Assembly (NCBI GenBank): GCA_028819945.1
Contig: JAPPKQ010000467.1
Location: 1 to 5,528 of the forward strand
DNA: 5,528 nt
Reading direction: 5' to 3'
DNA from: a bacterium
GTDB taxonomy: Bacteria > Actinomycetota > Acidimicrobiia > Acidimicrobiales > CATQHL01
Shown here piece after piece: positions 1-5,528 of the stretch. Position 1 is the stretch's first letter, and every line of letters begins with the position of its first letter. Both the position numbers and the translations under genes were made by a program. The notes beneath the pieces were generated by a model, which saw nothing but the letters and a program-made list of their open reading frames with translations, ran no database searches and was not told where the DNA came from.

Positions 1-52
1 ACGCGACACTCAGTAGCAGGCCGAAAAGCTTGGCCACGGTGCGACGGTTCAT
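1..52 (-). CDS. N-terminus of a secreted protein, probably the BMP-family substrate-binding protein (partial)
   Basis: Only the first 17 codons lie in the window; the gene runs off the left edge. The minus-strand ATG at 52-50 is preceded by AAGGAG (65-60) with 7 nt spacing, a strong ribosome binding site. The peptide MNRRTVAKLFGLLLSVA has a basic start followed by a hydrophobic stretch, as in a signal peptide; the RR-T-V-A-K order also loosely resembles a twin-arginine export motif. In BMP-type importers a secreted or lipid-anchored solute-binding protein is encoded next to the two permeases, which lie directly upstream here on the same strand. The signal peptide and ribosome site are seen directly; the identity as binding protein is inferred from position alone. 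Another exported protein is possible. Confidence 0.6.
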   Translation of the reverse strand, partial: MNRRTVAKLFGLLLSVA

Positions 53-197
53 CTTCTCTCTCCTTGGTTGGGTTTGGATTGGGTCAGGGCCTCGAGCCGC
101 GCGCTCAGGCCGGGTTGTCGAGAGTGTGTGCGGTGGCACACGGCGCTGGGCGCATCGTAATTCGACGCCACGGTGCCGCTCCAAGTCACGGGCGCCA
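53..197 (-). promoter_or_regulatory. Structured 145-nt intergenic leader before the presumed binding-protein gene
   Basis: Between the permease stop and the next start the minus strand holds two inverted repeats. One is a perfect 6-bp stem with a 4-nt loop (GTGTGC/GCACAC, 126-141). The other is a 9-bp stem with one bulged base and a 5-nt loop (88-111, GGCCT+GAGC pairing with GCTC+AGGCC). Neither is followed by a T-run, so neither looks like an intrinsic terminator. A weak promoter could lie just upstream: TTGGAG (184-179) and TACGAT (159-154) with a 19-nt spacer, which would put both hairpins in the leader. Hairpins here could also stabilise or process the operon mRNA so that the binding protein is made in excess of the permeases. 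I do not recognise a known riboswitch. Confidence 0.35.
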
Positions 198-1127
198 CTA
201 TCGCGCCTCGGCGGCGGGCTCCCGCCAGGGAATTCCCACCGCAGCCGGATAGCGCGAGCCGCGGGACACCGCCACAGCTGCAACTGTGACGAGGTAGGGG
301 AGGGCGAGCCAGAACTGGTCGGGAACCGGCTCGAAGAAGTCGATGAGTCCGGCCACGAACTGCAATGCCTGGCTGAGTCCGAAGAGTCCGGCGATGGCCA
401 CTACCCACAGGGGGTTCCAGCGCGCCACCACCACGACGCCGAGGGCGATGAAGCCCCGTCCCGACGTGAAGCCGGGTATGAACCGGCCTGAGGTGGACAT
501 CACGAGAGCGGCCCCGCCGAGACCGGCCAGTGCGTTGCCGGCGATTACCGCCGTGTACCGCAACCGCCACACGTCCAGGCCTGCCGAGGAGGAGGCGTGC
601 GGGCGCTCGCCGGCGGCGCGCGCGTACAGCCCCCACCAGGTGCGCCGCAGGAGGTAGAAGATCACGATGGCCAGGATTATCGAGATCCAGAACAGGAAGT
701 TCTGCTCGTTGAGGACGTCCCGCAGCTTCGGAATCCGCCCCAGCAGGGGGACCGTCCAAGGTGACAGGGTGGGCGCGGTGTTTCCGATGATGACCTGCGC
801 GGTCAGGATCCCCGTCACGCCGAGGGCGAAGATGTTGAACAGCAGACCGGTCACGATCTGGTCGGTGCCGCGCCGCACGTAGAGGGCCGACAGCACGACT
901 CCGGCCGCCATGCCCGTCGCCGTGCCGGCGAGCAGCGCCAGCGGGACGTTGGCGGTGTTGACGCCGACGAGTGCGCAGATCGCTGCGCCGAACAGCATGG
1001 TGCCCTCGATGCCCACGTTGAGAACGCCGGCCTGCTCGCTGATGGCCTCGCCGAGCGCCGCCAGCAGGACGGGCACCATGAGCGCCAGCCCCGAGGCGAA
1101 CAGCGTGATGAGGACGACTTCTGTCAC
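198..1127 (-). CDS. BMP/nucleoside-type ABC transporter permease, second subunit (YufQ/NupQ-like)
   Basis: A 309-residue inner-membrane permease of the branched-chain/simple-sugar permease superfamily (BPD_transp_2), very hydrophobic throughout. The family signature LGEAISEQAGVLNVGIEG is at residues 25-42. GERPHASSSAG (173-183) is the cytoplasmic loop that normally contacts the ATPase (usually GENPxAAxxAG; here NP is RP). GRGFIALG (223-230) and WNPLW (237-241) match the C-terminal conserved block. The start is GTG at 1127-1125; its Shine-Dalgarno AGGAG overlaps the TAG stop of the upstream permease and the gap is only 7 nt, so the two are probably translationally coupled. Known relatives import nucleosides and similar compounds together with a second permease, an ATPase and a BMP lipoprotein. 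Family assignment is firm; the substrate is unknown. Confidence 0.93.
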   Translation of the reverse strand: MTEVVLITLFASGLALMVPVLLAALGEAISEQAGVLNVGIEGTMLFGAAICALVGVNTANVPLALLAGTATGMAAGVVLSALYVRRGTDQIVTGLLFNIFALGVTGILTAQVIIGNTAPTLSPWTVPLLGRIPKLRDVLNEQNFLFWISIILAIVIFYLLRRTWWGLYARAAGERPHASSSAGLDVWRLRYTAVIAGNALAGLGGAALVMSTSGRFIPGFTSGRGFIALGVVVVARWNPLWVVAIAGLFGLSQALQFVAGLIDFFEPVPDQFWLALPYLVTVAAVAVSRGSRYPAAVGIPWREPAAEAR

Positions 1128-1134
1128 GGCGCTC

Positions 1135-2256
1135 CTAGTGCTGCGCGTAGCGGAACCTGATGGCCCCGGTGACCATGAGCATGATGACGAACGTGGCGAT
1201 GAGCACCTCGCCGAAGGAGGACGAGATGCCCGCGGCCGCCTGGAGGCTGTTGGAGCCCACGCGGAGTGTCGAGAAGATGAACGCCGCCGGCAGCACGGCG
1301 ATCGGGTTCAATCGAGCTAGTAGCGCCACAGCGATGCCGACGTACCCGTAGTTGGAGATCCACAGGTCCAGCGCCAGGTCGTGGTGGATGCCTCCCACCG
1401 TGACGGCACCCGCCAGGCCGCCTGCGGCACCCGCGGTAAGGAACGAGGACACCGTGACCAGGCGGGTGCGTACGCCTGCCAGGCGGGCGGCCCGCGGGTT
1501 GGCGCCGACGGAGCGGATGGAGAAGCCGAGGGAGGTGCGTGTGATCAGGACCCAGGCGGCCAGCGCCGCGGCGAGGGCGATGAAGACGCTGATGTCGACC
1601 TTCGCCGAGGCCCAGAAGTCGGGGAAGTGGGCGTTGTCGTGGATCTCCTTGCTCTGGAGCTGCGCGTAGATCTCCGGCCACGCCACGGTCACGACATAGT
1701 TCGCCGCGAAGAACGCCAGGAAGTTCAGCATCAGCGAGGTGACGATCTCGTTGATCCCGAAGTACGCCTTGAGCACACCCGGGACGGACCCCCAGACCGC
1801 GCCCCCCGCCGCCGCTCCGACGATCAGGATGAGCACGAACAGTCCGTGGGAGGTGCCTTCGGGGAGCATGATCCCGAGCGTCACCGACACGATCGCGCCG
1901 GCGAACATCTGGCCCTCGCCGCCGATGTTCCACAGCCGCGCCGTGAACGGGATGGCCGCGGCCAGGCCCGTGAGGATCAGGATGGCGGCGGTCATGATCG
2001 TCTGACCGAGGAAGATCTCCTCGGCCAGGGAGTTGTTGACGATGGTCTTGGCGACCGTCCAGGGGTTGCCGCCGAAGGCGACCACGATGACCGCCATGAC
2101 GGCGATGGTGAGCAGGATCGAGCCGAGGATGTCGCCGTGGCGGATGGCCGCCAGCACGTTCAGGCGCGCCAGACCGTCCCTGGGTCCTCGCGTCGCTGCG
2201 GCTTGGTCGCTCAGCTTCGTGTCGGCGGCACCCTCGCCACCGCTCCCCTCGCTCAC
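1135..2256 (-). CDS. BMP/nucleoside-type ABC transporter permease, first subunit (YufP/NupP-like)
   Basis: A 373-residue inner-membrane permease, the usual partner of the gene that follows it. About 40 hydrophilic residues (rich in G, E, D, A) precede the first membrane segment near residue 44. Family signatures are WNIGGEGQ (109-116), GINEIVTSLMLN (167-178) and the ATPase-contact loop GANPRAARLAG (251-261), all well conserved. The GTG start at 2256-2254 has GAGGAGA (2267-2261) just upstream. It is the first gene of the leftward operon, divergent from the XRE-cupin regulator, so its transcription probably starts inside the 2257-2474 region. In this superfamily the two different permeases form a heterodimer with the larger one containing the extra N-terminal helix. 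Family is firm; substrate could be nucleoside, nucleobase, ureide or another small compound. Confidence 0.93.
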   Translation of the reverse strand: MSEGSGGEGAADTKLSDQAAATRGPRDGLARLNVLAAIRHGDILGSILLTIAVMAVIVVAFGGNPWTVAKTIVNNSLAEEIFLGQTIMTAAILILTGLAAAIPFTARLWNIGGEGQMFAGAIVSVTLGIMLPEGTSHGLFVLILIVGAAAGGAVWGSVPGVLKAYFGINEIVTSLMLNFLAFFAANYVVTVAWPEIYAQLQSKEIHDNAHFPDFWASAKVDISVFIALAAALAAWVLITRTSLGFSIRSVGANPRAARLAGVRTRLVTVSSFLTAGAAGGLAGAVTVGGIHHDLALDLWISNYGYVGIAVALLARLNPIAVLPAAFIFSTLRVGSNSLQAAAGISSSFGEVLIATFVIMLMVTGAIRFRYAQH

Positions 2257-2318
2257 CCGGTCTCCTCGGCCTCGGTGCTGGCGCCGGCGCCCCTCCTCGT
2301 CGAGCCGGTGCCAGCGAC

Positions 2319-2390
2319 GTGACGATACTCGTTTTTCGGGAGGCGGTTTTCAATCGCGTGCGTCCGTCTTTCAGCAATATCGAAAACGCG
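2319..2390. promoter_or_regulatory. Divergent control region with a candidate operator (GTTTTC-type half-sites)
   Basis: This AT-richer island sits between the divergent permease and regulator genes. It holds an inverted repeat, GTTTTCAAT (2346-2354) and ATCGAAAAC (2379-2387), matching at 8 of 9 positions with starts 33 bp apart, about three helical turns. A further similar half-site, GTTTTTC, is at 2331-2337. For the leftward operon, TATCGT (2327-2322) fits a -10 box and TTGAAA (2353-2348) a -35 box, though the 20-nt spacer is long; the -35 overlaps the left repeat arm. A regulator bound to the repeats could therefore block permease transcription. The repeats are seen directly; their role as the site of the neighbouring XRE-cupin protein is inferred from position. 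Confidence 0.4.
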
Positions 2391-2461
2391 GCCAGGCACG
2401 CCATGCCGGCCGCGCGGCCGTCGACGGTGGAGTTCCACCGGGCGCCCTCGCCGCGGCGATG

Positions 2462-2477
2462 TACCATCGTGACGGTG
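2462..2477 (+). promoter_or_regulatory. Candidate -10 box for a leaderless regulator transcript
   Basis: TACCAT (2462-2467) fits the TANNNT -10 pattern common in high-GC bacteria. It lies exactly 7 nt before the GTG at 2475, so transcription could begin at the start codon itself. No Shine-Dalgarno sequence precedes this GTG or the one at 2469, and I find no clear -35 box at the right distance. Confidence 0.35.
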
Positions 2478-3158
2478 AGCGCTGAACCGGTTGAGGGGTC
2501 GATTCCCGAAGCAGCGGCGGGATCGGAGTCGGCCACGCCGCCGCGCCGGACCGTGGTCACCACCGAGGAGCACCTCACCGAGTTGGGGGGGCGGATCCGC
2601 GCCCTGCGAGTCGAGCAGGGGCTCACGCTGCAGATGATCGCCGAGCGCACCGGGCTCAGCTCGTCGATGGTGTCGATGGTTGAACGAGGGCGGACCTCCC
2701 CGTCGATCGGCACGCTGATCGCGATCTCCTCGGCGCTGGGCGTCCACATGGCCGACCTGTTCGAGTTGGACGTGGACGGGCCGCGTGACGTGGTGCAGCG
2801 CGCCACCGATCATCAGGTCGTGGAGACGGCCAACGGGGTGCTGCGGCGGCTCGTGCAGGTGGATCCGCGTCGCGGTCTCGAGTTGGTGGTGAACGAGTAC
2901 GAGCCCGGCACCGCGAGTGCAGTGCAGGTCACCCATCACGGTGGCTACGAGTACGGCTACGTCCTGGAGGGCACCCTGACCGTCGAACTGCAGAACGCGG
3001 CGCACGAGCTGGAGCCCGGTGACTCCATCGCCTTCGAGTCCACCCGGCCGCACCGGATCGTGAACCGGGGCCGCCGGCGTGCCCGCGCCGTGTGGGTCAA
3101 CCTGTCGCCGCGAGCCCTGCAGGTCGACGCCACCGGCGACGGCAACCGGAGCGACTGA
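2475..3158 (+). CDS. XRE-family transcriptional regulator with C-terminal cupin sensor domain
   Basis: A 227-residue DNA-binding regulator. After a polar, Ala/Pro/Glu-rich tail (1-33) comes an XRE/Cro-type helix-turn-helix (about 38-97) with the typical GLTLQMIAERTGLSSSMVSMVERG core and the SPSIGTLIAISSALGV helix that follows it. A cupin fold (about 137-212) carries HGGYEYGYVLEG (155-166), ELEPGD (178-183) and PH (192-193), which in this class binds a small effector. Length and order are usual for XRE-cupin regulators, such as PuuR-like proteins, that control nearby catabolic genes. The start is uncertain: the frame is open upstream to GTG 2319, with ATG 2403 and GTG 2469 also possible. I prefer 2475 because the first conserved residues lie well inside it and the upstream stretch looks like promoter DNA. 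It probably controls the divergent permeases and the genes downstream. Confidence 0.9.
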   Translation: MSAEPVEGSIPEAAAGSESATPPRRTVVTTEEHLTELGGRIRALRVEQGLTLQMIAERTGLSSSMVSMVERGRTSPSIGTLIAISSALGVHMADLFELDVDGPRDVVQRATDHQVVETANGVLRRLVQVDPRRGLELVVNEYEPGTASAVQVTHHGGYEYGYVLEGTLTVELQNAAHELEPGDSIAFESTRPHRIVNRGRRRARAVWVNLSPRALQVDATGDGNRSD

Positions 3159-3236
3159 ACGACCGGGAAGGGCTCTCGCCCGGCCGCCGCGGGCGCCGGC
3201 GCACCGACGAGCAACCGCAACAACTGGGAGAATGCC
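3159..3236 (+). other. 78-nt intercistronic gap, very GC-rich
   Basis: The gap between regulator and dehydrogenase contains GGGC-TCTC-GCCC (3170-3181), a 4-bp hairpin, followed by overlapping short palindromes (3181-3200). There is no T-run, so no intrinsic terminator is supported; read-through from the regulator gene is plausible. The gap ends with the dehydrogenase ribosome site. Confidence 0.3.
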
Positions 3237-3989
3237 ATGAGTGCGACGCTTGCAGGCAGGACGGCTCTGGTGACGGGGGGCAATCGGGGCCTGGGACGGG
3301 CCATGGCCCTGGCGATGGCGGAGGCGGGTGCGGACATCGTGATCTGGGGTCGGGACGCCGCCGCCCTCGAGCGCACCGCGGAGGAGGTGCGCGCCGTCGG
3401 GCGCGACTGCCTCGCCCAGGCGGTCGACGTGACCGATTCGGCGCAGGTGAACGCCGCCGCCGCCGAGGCCTGGGAGAAGGCGGGCGGCGTCGACGCCGCT
3501 TTCACCTCGGCGGGCGTGCTGCTGCTTCAGGCGGCGACCGAGACCAGCGATGCGGACTGGGAGGCGGTGATGGGCGCCAACCTCACCGGCATGTTCTACT
3601 GCTGCCGGGCCTTCGGCGAACGCATGATGACGCAGGGCCACGGCAAGCTCGTCAACATCGCCTCCAACTTCGGTCTGCACGGCGGCGCCAACTGGGCGGC
3701 CTATTCGGCCAGCAAGGCCGGCGTGATCGGCCTCTCCAAGAGCCTCGCCTGGGAGTGGGCGCCGTCGGTGACGGTCAACGTGATCGCGCCGGGGGCGTTC
3801 TACACGGATATGAACAGCCACCTGCTGGACGTTCCGGAGATCATGGCGGCCGTGGAGGGGAACACGCCGCTGGGCCGGGTCGGCGACCCGCCCGAACTGG
3901 GGCCTCTGGCGGTGATGCTGGCCGGCCCGGGGTCGGACTTCATGACCGGGGCCGTCATCAGCGTCGACGGCGGTGTGATCAAGCCCTGA
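3237..3989 (+). CDS. Classical short-chain dehydrogenase/reductase (SDR, FabG-like)
   Basis: A 250-residue cytoplasmic NAD(P)-dependent oxidoreductase of the usual length for a classical SDR. The cofactor-binding TGGNRGLG is at 13-20, DVTD at 64-67, and the catalytic set is Asn115, Ser143, Tyr156 and Lys160 (YSASK). APG (184-186) with Thr190 follows, and the C-terminus ends DFMTGAVISVDGG as in FabG and gluconate 5-dehydrogenase relatives. Arg39 after the second strand favours NADP(H), an inference only. The structural NNAG motif is TSAG (90-93) here. The ATG has GGGAG (3226-3230) 6 nt upstream. It lies 78 nt after the regulator gene and before the cupin pair, so it probably oxidises or reduces an intermediate of the same pathway. 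The substrate cannot be told from sequence; sugar acid, hydroxy acid and ketone substrates are all found in this family. Confidence 0.94.
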   Translation: MSATLAGRTALVTGGNRGLGRAMALAMAEAGADIVIWGRDAAALERTAEEVRAVGRDCLAQAVDVTDSAQVNAAAAEAWEKAGGVDAAFTSAGVLLLQAATETSDADWEAVMGANLTGMFYCCRAFGERMMTQGHGKLVNIASNFGLHGGANWAAYSASKAGVIGLSKSLAWEWAPSVTVNVIAPGAFYTDMNSHLLDVPEIMAAVEGNTPLGRVGDPPELGPLAVMLAGPGSDFMTGAVISVDGGVIKP

Positions 3990-3990
3990 G

Positions 3991-4039
3991 GGCCGGGTCA
4001 AGCCGCACTCCTGGCGCTCCCTCGCCCGCGCGCCCGGCC
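3991..4039. repeat. Long-range 7-bp inverted repeat after the dehydrogenase gene
   Basis: GGCCGGG (3991-3997) and CCCGGCC (4033-4039) are perfect inverse copies separated by 35 nt, directly after the dehydrogenase stop codon. The loop is long and no T-run follows, so this is at best a weak mRNA structure and not a convincing terminator. In such GC-rich DNA it may be chance. Confidence 0.2.
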
Positions 4040-4068
4040 GCCGGCGTTCCGAACCTGCGGCGAATCGG

Positions 4069-4112
4069 TGGTTACAGTACGGTTCAACTGGTTACACGAC
4101 GCTTGAAGTCGT
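4069..4112 (+). promoter_or_regulatory. Repeat-bearing upstream region of the cupin genes (candidate promoter/operator)
   Basis: TGGTTACA occurs twice, at 4069-4076 and 4089-4096, exactly 20 bp apart (two helical turns), with a partial copy GGTTCA at 4081-4086 between them. A perfect 5-bp inverted repeat, ACGAC/GTCGT with a 7-nt loop, follows at 4096-4112. TACAGT (4073-4078) and TACGGT (4078-4083) both fit a TANNNT -10 box; I see no good -35. The 144-nt gap and locally lower GC suggest that the cupin and hydrolase genes have their own promoter or operator here in addition to read-through from the dehydrogenase. Confidence 0.35.
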
Positions 4113-4133
4113 CGGGAACGGGAGAGGTTCTGG

Positions 4134-4514
4134 ATGAGCGAGGACCGGGTGCAGGTCGTGCGGGGCAGCGCAGAGCCCGTCCCGCTGCCGCTGATCGCCT
4201 CCGGTGGTGAGGCCTTGGCCGTGGTCTGGCCGGGGGTGGGGTCGCTGCACCGTTCGTTGCATCGGCTCCTGCTCGAGCCCGGCGGGCGGACGATCGACCT
4301 GCAGCACCCGTCGGAGTCCGTGTACTACGTGCGTGCCGGGAGCGTCACCGTCACCGACGGCGACGACGGCGCGCAGCATGCCCTCGTGGAGGGCTCGATG
4401 GTTCACGTGGACCCGTCCACGGCGCATCGATTCGAAGCGGGCGCGGATGGCGCGGAGATCGTGGGCGGGCCGTGCCCTCCCGACCCCTCCATCTACGAGT
4501 CACGGGAGGTCTGA
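4134..4514 (+). CDS. Small cupin protein with a degenerate metal site (first of a tandem pair)
   Basis: A 126-residue single-domain cupin, with a good ribosome site, GGAGAGG (4121-4127), 6 nt before the ATG. Conserved parts are VWPGVG (31-36), LLEPG (46-50), the strand and turn ESVYYVRAG (61-69) and GSMVHVDPSTAHRF (87-100), ending in GGPCPPD (111-117). Against the canonical cupin motifs, the first His of HxH is Leu56 and the PxG turn is DPS (93-95), whereas His58, Glu61 and His98 remain, so metal binding may be weak or altered. It shares WPGVG, LEPG and GGPCPPD with the next gene at corresponding places, so the two look like a duplicated pair, with only one base between stop and start. Function is unknown: a sensor, isomerase-like enzyme or inactive partner of the second cupin are all possible. 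Confidence 0.88.
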   Translation: MSEDRVQVVRGSAEPVPLPLIASGGEALAVVWPGVGSLHRSLHRLLLEPGGRTIDLQHPSESVYYVRAGSVTVTDGDDGAQHALVEGSMVHVDPSTAHRFEAGADGAEIVGGPCPPDPSIYESREV

Positions 4515-4515
4515 C

Positions 4516-4890
4516 ATGGCAGTGCGCGTATTCCATCGGGACGAGCCCGATCTGACGATGCCGATCATCTCCTCCGATGCCCGGCTGATCGTCTGGCCCG
4601 GCGTGGGAGCCGAGGTGGCCAACATGAACTACGTCGTGCTCGAGCCGGGGGAGCAGAACGTCCCGCACATCCACTCCGAGTCCGAGGACACCATCTTCAT
4701 CATCGAGGGGAAGGGGTCGGTGCAGGACCTCACCAACGGTGTGCGCCTCGAGTTCGAGGCAGGCGACGCGGTGCACGTGCCCGCCGGCGTGGAGCACGCG
4801 GTGTGCGCCGACCGTGACAGCCGCATCGTCAGCGTGGGCGGCCCGTGCCCGCCGGATCGCCACCTGCTGCGGCTGCTCGGCGTGGAGTGA
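4516..4890 (+). CDS. Small metal-binding-type cupin protein (second of a tandem pair)
   Basis: A 124-residue single-domain cupin. The ATG at 4516 has GGGAGGT (4504-4510), lying inside the last codons of the upstream cupin gene, 5 nt before it, so the two are probably co-translated. Motif 1 is PGEQNVPHIHSESED (44-58), giving His51, His53 and Glu57 or Asp58 as ligands; strict spacing to Gly65 puts Asp58 in the usual Glu position. Motif 2, GDAVHVPAGVEH (83-94), is canonical and supplies His94. WPGVG (27-31) and GGPCPPD (108-114) are shared with the first cupin. It therefore probably binds a divalent metal. Cupins of this size include dioxygenases, isomerases and aminohydrolases, but none is recognised here. 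Its place before an amidase gene suggests a role in the same breakdown pathway. A longer in-frame reading from 4204 overlaps the first cupin and is not needed. Confidence 0.92.
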   Translation: MAVRVFHRDEPDLTMPIISSDARLIVWPGVGAEVANMNYVVLEPGEQNVPHIHSESEDTIFIIEGKGSVQDLTNGVRLEFEAGDAVHVPAGVEHAVCADRDSRIVSVGGPCPPDRHLLRLLGVE

Positions 4891-4915
4891 GCCGGCGCTC
4901 TCCCGAACCGGTGCA

Positions 4916-5528
4916 GTGAACGCCGTCGGGGTGGGTCTGGCGCAGATCGGCGCCCCGCCGGGGGATTCCCAAGCCAACCGCCGGCGCAGCGCCGAGGCGG
5001 CGGCTGCGCTGTTCGAACGGGGCGCCGGAATCGTGGTGCTGCCGGAGTTGTGCGTGCCCTGGTACACGGCGGACCGGGCCGAACTGGAGGGCGAGTCCGA
5101 ACCGCTCGACGGGCCGACCGTCGAGGCTTGGCGTGCCGTCGCCGAGGCGCACGAGGGCGTGATCATCGGCGGGTTCTGCGAGCGGGTCGGTTCAGCCGCC
5201 GGCGACGCCCTGTACAACAGCGCGGTGGCTGTGAGCGGGGAGGGTGTCATCGGCCACTACCGCAAGCTCCACCTCTTCGACAGCGAGAAGCTCTGCTTCG
5301 CACCAGGGGACCTGGGGCTCCCCACGTTCGAGACTCCCTTCGGGCGCCTGGGCATCTGCGTCTGCTACGACCTGCGGTTCGTCGAGGTGGTTCGAGTTCT
5401 GGCGCTGTCGGGCGCCGATCTCATCTGCGTGCCGACGGCCTGGATCGGTGGGTTCGACCGCCGCCTCGACGACGGCGAACTGATCCCCCACGCCCAGGGC
5501 GCACTGCTGCAGGCGAACCTCTCACAGG
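4916..5528 (+). CDS. Carbon-nitrogen hydrolase (nitrilase superfamily amidase), 5' part, cut by window end
   Basis: The frame is open from GTG 4916 to the right edge, 204 complete codons, with no stop. The superfamily's catalytic triad is visible: Glu44 in VVLPEL, Lys117 in YRKLHLF and Cys150 in GICVCYDLRF. A second conserved-type Glu (Glu124) follows the Lys. These enzymes hydrolyse amides, N-carbamoyl compounds or nitriles through a cysteine thioester. The wording around Cys150 (CYDLRF, then GADLICVPTAW) is nearer to the amidase/N-carbamoylputrescine-amidase/omega-amidase type branches than to true nitrilases, but the substrate cannot be fixed. A typical member has 260-300 residues, so roughly 60-100 are missing. 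The start lies 25 nt after the second cupin and has no strong Shine-Dalgarno; translation may depend on coupling. In context it probably releases ammonia or carbamate from the imported compound. Confidence 0.92.
   Translation, partial: MNAVGVGLAQIGAPPGDSQANRRRSAEAAAALFERGAGIVVLPELCVPWYTADRAELEGESEPLDGPTVEAWRAVAEAHEGVIIGGFCERVGSAAGDALYNSAVAVSGEGVIGHYRKLHLFDSEKLCFAPGDLGLPTFETPFGRLGICVCYDLRFVEVVRVLALSGADLICVPTAWIGGFDRRLDDGELIPHAQGALLQANLSQ

Noticed and set aside
1124..2806. 560-codon minus-strand frame overlapping the first permease
   Set aside because: The other frame over the same DNA encodes a permease with all family motifs; this one is Arg/Pro/His-rich and low in structure.
2253..4001. Long minus-strand reading frame of 582 codons opposite the regulator and dehydrogenase
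   Set aside because: Composition is Arg/His/Gly-rich without any domain, and it lies antisense to two clearly recognised genes; it is a by-product of high GC.
3991..4039. Intrinsic terminator after the dehydrogenase
   Set aside because: The 7-bp inverted repeat has a 35-nt loop and no T-run.
3092..4210. 372-codon plus-strand frame overlapping the dehydrogenase
   Set aside because: Gly/Arg-rich shadow of the SDR gene, which has intact catalytic residues in its own frame.
4204..4515. N-terminal extension of the second cupin as a fusion
   Set aside because: It would run out of frame through the first cupin gene and has a Cys/Arg/Ser-rich shadow composition; the ATG at 4516 with GGGAGGT is a much better start.
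4351..5250. 299-codon minus-strand frame opposite the cupins and hydrolase
   Set aside because: Antisense to well-supported genes, no recognisable domain.
1..5528. CRISPR array, tRNA, rRNA, insertion sequence or attachment site
   Set aside because: No regularly spaced repeats, no cloverleaf-like or rRNA sequence, no transposase and no terminal inverted repeats were seen.

Overview
The window is gene-dense, GC-rich DNA with frequent GTG starts, purine-rich Shine-Dalgarno sequences and at least one gene that may be read from a leaderless message. This suits an actinobacterium or another high-GC bacterium; the sequence does not let me name a genus.

The layout is two divergent gene sets around a short control region (about 2257-2474). 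On the minus strand, reading leftwards, are two inner-membrane permeases of the BMP-type (nucleoside / basic membrane protein) ABC importer class (2256-1135 and 1127-198), translationally coupled. They are followed, after a 145-nt gap able to form hairpins, by the first 17 codons of a secreted protein (52-1) that is most likely the substrate-binding protein. The ATPase of the transporter is not in the window.

On the plus strand are: an XRE-type regulator with a C-terminal cupin sensor domain (2475-3158); a classical short-chain dehydrogenase/reductase (3237-3989); two small cupins in tandem that are clearly related to each other (4134-4514 and 4516-4890); and the 5' part of a carbon-nitrogen hydrolase (nitrilase superfamily amidase, from 4916, cut by the right edge).

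Together this looks like an uptake-and-breakdown module for a small organic compound. An importer of the nucleoside/ureide kind brings it in, a ligand-sensing XRE-cupin regulator controls both arms from the shared intergenic region, and an amidase, an NAD(P)-dependent oxidoreductase and two small cupins process it. The presence of an amidase and a BMP-type importer makes a nitrogen compound (nucleoside, nucleobase breakdown product, ureide or amide) the best guess, but the substrate cannot be read from the sequence. The least explained part is the tandem cupin pair, in which one copy keeps the metal-binding residues and the other has partly lost them. All gaps between genes are shorter than 300 bases.
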